Assembly (NCBI RefSeq): GCF_013377535.1
Contig: NZ_JABCJE010000012.1
Coordinates: 1 to 64,000 of the forward strand
Reading direction: 5' to 3'
From: Donghicola mangrovi
GTDB lineage: Bacteria > Pseudomonadota > Alphaproteobacteria > Rhodobacterales > Rhodobacteraceae
Length of the DNA: 64,000 nt
The notes beneath the pieces are model-generated. The model saw only the letters and a program-made list of their open reading frames with translations, made no database searches and had not been told where the DNA came from. Within the stretch, counting starts at the first letter, position 1. Every line of letters begins with the position of its first letter. Below, one piece after another: positions 60,726-64,000 of this stretch. Position numbers and translations under genes: made by a program.

Positions 60726-61805
60726 TCAATACCAACGTTCAAGCAGTTCAAACGTTCGCTCCGCCGAAGCGTCCCACGTGTACTCAGCAGCCCGTTTTCT
60801 GCCAGCACAGCGCAGCGACTGGGTAAGGGCTCGGTCGCACTTCAACTTCAGAATTTGTTCAACCCACTCATCCGGATCATCGGGATGGGCATAAACCCCC
60901 GCATCAGCAACAACTTCGGGCAGCGATCCATTCGGCGCAACCAGCGCAACCGCACCATGAGCCATCCCTTCCAGTGCGGGCAGGCCAAAACCCTCTTCCC
61001 TTGATGGCATGCACACGGCGAGCGCGCCACGATAAAGGGCCGCCAATTCCTCATCCGTCACGAAGCCTGCAAAGTGAACATTGCTCGATACCGGATGGCC
61101 CAATTCTCGGAAATCATCAGCGGTTGCGTTGCCGAACAGAACCAAGTCCACACCGGCCAGAGCAGGCCGTGCAAAACTTTTCAGCAGAACTTCGATGTTT
61201 TTATGGGGCAACAGGCTGCTTAATCCAACGCAGTAAGGGACCCCGTACCGCAACCCAAGCCGTGTAAAAATACCGATATCCGCCTGCACCCGCCCCACCT
61301 GCCCAAGGCCGTTCGGCACGATTCCGAACATTTCAGGATGCCCTATGCCACAATCCAACAATGACATGAGGGAGTACTCTGAAATCGTTAGAATATGGTT
61401 GCCGGAATTGCCCGCCCGCCAAGACAAAAATTTTCGCCACCTGCGGGTCAAGCGCCCGTAGGATTCCGGGGTTTTCATCACATTGGCATCGTGAAGCATC
61501 GTGGTATAGCCGCGCCCAAAGATTGGCACGGTGTTAAACAAGCTCAGCACCACTCCGTCGCGACGCAACTTTGGCAACTCCAGCTGCTCCCAGAAAATTC
61601 CGGACAACCGCCCATGGGAACGAACAGGGATCCCTAACGACCACGCCTTGCTTTCCAAGGCGCGAGGGACCACCAGCTCAACACTCCAACCATTGTCTTG
61701 CCGCAAGGAGGCCTGATGTAGAGCAATGCTCAATTCTTTGGCCACGGAGTTCACTGCCGTGATCTGGCCAGACAGAAAGCGGCCGTTGATCAGCAATCTA
61801 CGCAA
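60726..61805 (-). CDS. Family 4 glycosyltransferase A
   Basis: GT-B-fold glycosyltransferase of up to 359 residues. The N-terminus begins LLINGRFLSGQITAVNSVAKEL, and the C-terminal domain has the family E-x7-E motif in REEGFGLPALEGM. It adds a sugar to the exopolysaccharide repeat. The start codon seems to be TTG at 61805; a TTG at 61796 is an alternative, and no strong Shine-Dalgarno is visible. It shares the pattern FWEQLELPKLRRDG and MLHDA with the partial gene at 63616, so the two are paralogues. Confidence 0.9.
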   Translation of the reverse strand: MRRLLINGRFLSGQITAVNSVAKELSIALHQASLRQDNGWSVELVVPRALESKAWSLGIPVRSHGRLSGIFWEQLELPKLRRDGVVLSLFNTVPIFGRGYTTMLHDANVMKTPESYGRLTRRWRKFLSWRAGNSGNHILTISEYSLMSLLDCGIGHPEMFGIVPNGLGQVGRVQADIGIFTRLGLRYGVPYCVGLSSLLPHKNIEVLLKSFARPALAGVDLVLFGNATADDFRELGHPVSSNVHFAGFVTDEELAALYRGALAVCMPSREEGFGLPALEGMAHGAVALVAPNGSLPEVVADAGVYAHPDDPDEWVEQILKLKCDRALTQSLRCAGRKRAAEYTWDASAERTFELLERWY

Positions 61806-61850
61806 CGGGTTACTCGCAAAAATAAAAAATCAAAATCTATAAAACAAGAA

Positions 61851-61885
61851 GGGCCCCGCTAGCGGAGCCCCCGTTTTTGTTGGGT
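61851..61885 (-). terminator. Terminator after manC
   Basis: GGGCCCCGCT (61851-61860) and AGCGGAGCCC (61861-61870) pair with one mismatch. On the minus strand the stem is followed by TTCTTGTTTT, and the TTTTT at 61874-61878 lies on its other side. It lies directly after the manC stop. Confidence 0.65.
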
Positions 61886-63331
61886 TTATCCCTTGGCGCC
61901 TTGGCCTCGGGAGTAGACGTCGTCGTACCGGACGATGTCATCTTCTCCGACATAGGATCCTGTCTGAACCTCGATTAGGACCATCGGGACTTTGCCCAGG
62001 TTTTCCATCCGGTGGACCGACCCGAGCGGCACGTAGATCGACTCGTTCTCGGTCACCAGTTTGACGGTGTCGTCCACGGTAACCTTCGCGGTGCCCTCGA
62101 CCACGATCCAATGCTCGGAGCGGTGGAAGTGGCTCTGCAGCGACAGCGACGCGCCCGGGTGCACGTGAATCCGTTTGACCTGAAAGCGCGAGCCGACAGC
62201 CAGGCTTTCGAACCAGCCCCACGGGCGGTGGTCTTTGGGGAAGGATTCCGCCTGGATCGCGGCCTTTTTCTTCAGTGCCGAGACCGCCAGTTTGACGTCC
62301 TGCGCGCGGTCCTTGTGGGCCACGAGCACGGCATCGTTCATCGCGACGGCGACGATATCCTCGACCCCGATGCCGACCAGTTCCAGCTGCGGGGATTCCG
62401 AACGCAGGACCGAGTTCTTACAGTCAATCGCGGTGACGCGGTCGGTGACAGCCACGCCGTCATCGTCCTGATCCATCGCGCGCCAGACCGCATCCCAGCC
62501 GCCCAAGTCGGACCACAGATCGTCATAGGGGACAACCGCAAGATCCGACGCTTTTTCCATAATCGCGTAGTCGATCGACACGTCCTGAGCCTGATCCCAA
62601 GGCTCGGCCGCCAGACGCAGGAAGCCAAGGTCGGGCTTGCCGCTGTTAACCGATTGCTCAACCGGAGCGACCAGCGACGGCGCGTGCTGTTTGAACGCAG
62701 CAATGATGTCAGCAGCGCAGAACAGGAAGATACCTGCGTTCCACAGATAGCCGCCATCCTCCAGCATTTTCTGGGCATTTTCGGCGTCAGGCTTTTCAAC
62801 AAAGCGATTCAGCGCGGTCACGCCGCCAGCGCCTTCGCCGTCCAGTTCCAGATAACCATAGCCGGTTTCGGCACGGTCCGGACGAATGCCGAAGAGCACA
62901 AGTTTACCTTGTTTTACTGCCTCGATCCCCTTGGCCACAGCCGCGCGGAAAGCATCCGCATCGGGCATCATATGGTCCGAAGGCGCAACCAACATGATTG
63001 CCTCGGGGTCCTGATTATGCAGGTAAATTGCAGACGCCAACACAGCCGGCGCGGTGTTGCGCGCCGAAGGTTCGATCAGCACAGCACCCGGATCAATGCC
63101 GAGGCTGGCCAGTTGTTCGGTCACAATGAAGCGGAAATCCGAGTTGGTGACGACCAGCGGTTTACCATAGCAAACGCCTTCGCCGATGCCATTGAGGCGC
63201 TGCGCGGTCTGCTGGAACAGCGTGCCACCGCCCACGAGAGGCGCGAATTGTTTAGGGTAGCTCTTGCGGGACAGGGGCCAAAGCCGCGTGCCAGAGCCGC
63301 CACACAGGATAACAGGAGTTACATTCTCCAT
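61886..63331 (-). CDS. manC: Mannose-1-phosphate guanylyltransferase / mannose-6-phosphate isomerase
   Basis: Bifunctional enzyme of 481 residues making GDP-mannose. The pyrophosphorylase signature GGSGTRLWPLSRKSYPKQF is at residues 11-29 and FVEKPD near 171. The C-terminal cupin domain (HRSEHWIVVEGTAKVTVDD) is the isomerase part. Family length matches XanB/AlgA/ManC. It supplies GDP-mannose (or a derivative) to the polysaccharide genes around it, so mannose or a mannose-derived sugar is a likely repeat component. The ATG at 63331 has no clear Shine-Dalgarno. Confidence 0.97.
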   Translation of the reverse strand: MENVTPVILCGGSGTRLWPLSRKSYPKQFAPLVGGGTLFQQTAQRLNGIGEGVCYGKPLVVTNSDFRFIVTEQLASLGIDPGAVLIEPSARNTAPAVLASAIYLHNQDPEAIMLVAPSDHMMPDADAFRAAVAKGIEAVKQGKLVLFGIRPDRAETGYGYLELDGEGAGGVTALNRFVEKPDAENAQKMLEDGGYLWNAGIFLFCAADIIAAFKQHAPSLVAPVEQSVNSGKPDLGFLRLAAEPWDQAQDVSIDYAIMEKASDLAVVPYDDLWSDLGGWDAVWRAMDQDDDGVAVTDRVTAIDCKNSVLRSESPQLELVGIGVEDIVAVAMNDAVLVAHKDRAQDVKLAVSALKKKAAIQAESFPKDHRPWGWFESLAVGSRFQVKRIHVHPGASLSLQSHFHRSEHWIVVEGTAKVTVDDTVKLVTENESIYVPLGSVHRMENLGKVPMVLIEVQTGSYVGEDDIVRYDDVYSRGQGAKG

Positions 63332-63615
63332 AACATCAAAGCCTTCAATTTAACCAATTTATAGTCGAAAATTCCTGTTAGTACAGGATAAGGTTTCTAG
63401 CTGAAAAATCTACTGAATAAAAATTTACAGGGAACTTAACATCCAGGCGCTGGACAGCATTTCAATCAAAATAACGGATACGAAATATATAACTGATACC
63501 CCTACTTCTCCGTGAAATCACCGTCAGCGCCCCCAATCGGAACTACATAAAATTCCGGGACACCCACGACAACACAGTTACCATCTTCGAGCAAAGTTTG
63601 CTATGGAGGAATAAG
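63332..63615. other. Divergent intergenic region
   Basis: About 284 AT-rich bases between manC (minus) and the next glycosyltransferase (plus). It must hold both promoters. I see no convincing operator or RNA structure. Confidence 0.5.
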
Positions 63616-64000
63616 TTGTTTCATAAATTTTCCTACGTAAAGACAGAGTTTTGCATGTCACGTTACCTATTTAACACCCGCTTTCTAATGCGCCCCCTAA
63701 CAGGAGTTGACAGGGTCGCGACAGAACTCATCTCTGCAACTCTGGCTCAATGCAATCATTCACGCCTCAAGGACATTTCGGCCATTCGCCCTACTGGAGA
63801 AATTCACAACGCCCACGAGCGACCAAAGAACTTGCTTGAGCTAACCTCAGCCTCGAAATCCCGACTGAAAGGTCATCTGTGGGAACAAATTTCATTAGCA
63901 AAAGAAGACCCGAACTCTTGGCTGATCAGTTTGTGCAACATTGGTCCCGCTTTACGCAAAAAGCAGATCGTGATGATGCATGATGCGCAGGCCTTTCGTC
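63616..64000 (+). CDS. Family 4 glycosyltransferase B, partial at window end
   Basis: The N-terminal part of a glycosyltransferase runs off the window. From the ATG at 63655 it reads MSRYLFNTRFLMRPLTGVDRV, then GHLWEQISLAK, SLCNIGPA and MMHDAQAFR, which match the other GT4 gene here (FWEQLEL, SLFNTVP, MLHDA). GGAGGA lies five bases before an in-frame TTG at 63616, so translation more likely starts there. The sequence shows only the acceptor-side half. It is divergent from manC and presumably adds a sugar to the same polysaccharide. Confidence 0.85.
   Translation, partial: MFHKFSYVKTEFCMSRYLFNTRFLMRPLTGVDRVATELISATLAQCNHSRLKDISAIRPTGEIHNAHERPKNLLELTSASKSRLKGHLWEQISLAKEDPNSWLISLCNIGPALRKKQIVMMHDAQAFR

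Noticed and set aside
62012-63364. Long plus-strand frame opposite manC
   Set aside because: manC carries unambiguous pyrophosphorylase and cupin motifs. The frame is a shadow.

Overview
The window reads as a chromosomal segment of an alphaproteobacterium of the Rhodobacterales (Roseobacter/Rhodobacter group). The DNA is GC-rich by eye, genes are tightly packed on both strands, and several families are typical of that group: acuR-acuI, a fused cysNC, several RTX proteins, and an ExoP/ExoY-type exopolysaccharide locus. I see no rRNA, tRNA, CRISPR array, insertion sequence or prophage. About 58 protein genes are supported, the last one cut by the window end.

Layout. 1-7.8 kb: a carbohydrate uptake and oxidation operon on the minus strand (iolG-like dehydrogenase, periplasmic binding protein, permease, ATPase, second Gfo/Idh/MocA oxidoreductase). 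It faces a LacI-type regulator across two near-identical operator-like repeats. A SAF-domain oxidoreductase and its divergent LysR regulator follow. 8.8-11.7 kb: methyltransferase, nitronate monooxygenase, and a LuxR-type regulator translationally coupled to the monooxygenase. 11.7-14.6 kb: cysD-cysNC for sulfate activation. 14.8-24.4 kb: cold-shock protein, an RTX protein whose Shine-Dalgarno lies in a hairpin, a DUF475 membrane protein, a YgiQ radical SAM protein, an RsmB-like methyltransferase, an FUSC transporter, and a zinc alcohol dehydrogenase with a divergent LysR. 24.4-32 kb: small housekeeping and transport genes, an exbB-exbD-exbD operon, and a membrane-anchored rhodanese preceded by a site matching the SqrR/BigR operator pattern. 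32-35.3 kb: a probable quinone/catechol stress module (DoxX, extradiol dioxygenase, glutathionyl-hydroquinone reductase, divergent LysR). 35.4-37 kb: acuI-acuR for acrylate detoxification, with a TetR-type operator. 37.4-45 kb: three more RTX proteins around a PepSY / cytochrome b561 / membrane LuxR operon. 45-51.3 kb: a hydroxyacid dehydrogenase, a hypothetical protein, a hybrid sensor kinase, and a glutamate-synthase-like FMN protein. 51.4-64 kb: an exopolysaccharide locus (polymerase, secreted glycosidase, glycosyltransferases, priming transferase, ExoP/Wzc kinase, flippase, GDP-mannose synthesis).

Genes appear to work together in at least five units: the LacI-controlled sugar operon, sulfate activation, the quinone stress operon, acrylate detoxification, and polysaccharide assembly. 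Convergent genes often abut or share palindromic stop sequences (TGATCA, TTAA, CTAG), which shows how compact the segment is. Functions come from motif recognition by eye, without database searches. Operator and RNA-structure calls rest on symmetry found by reading the sequence.
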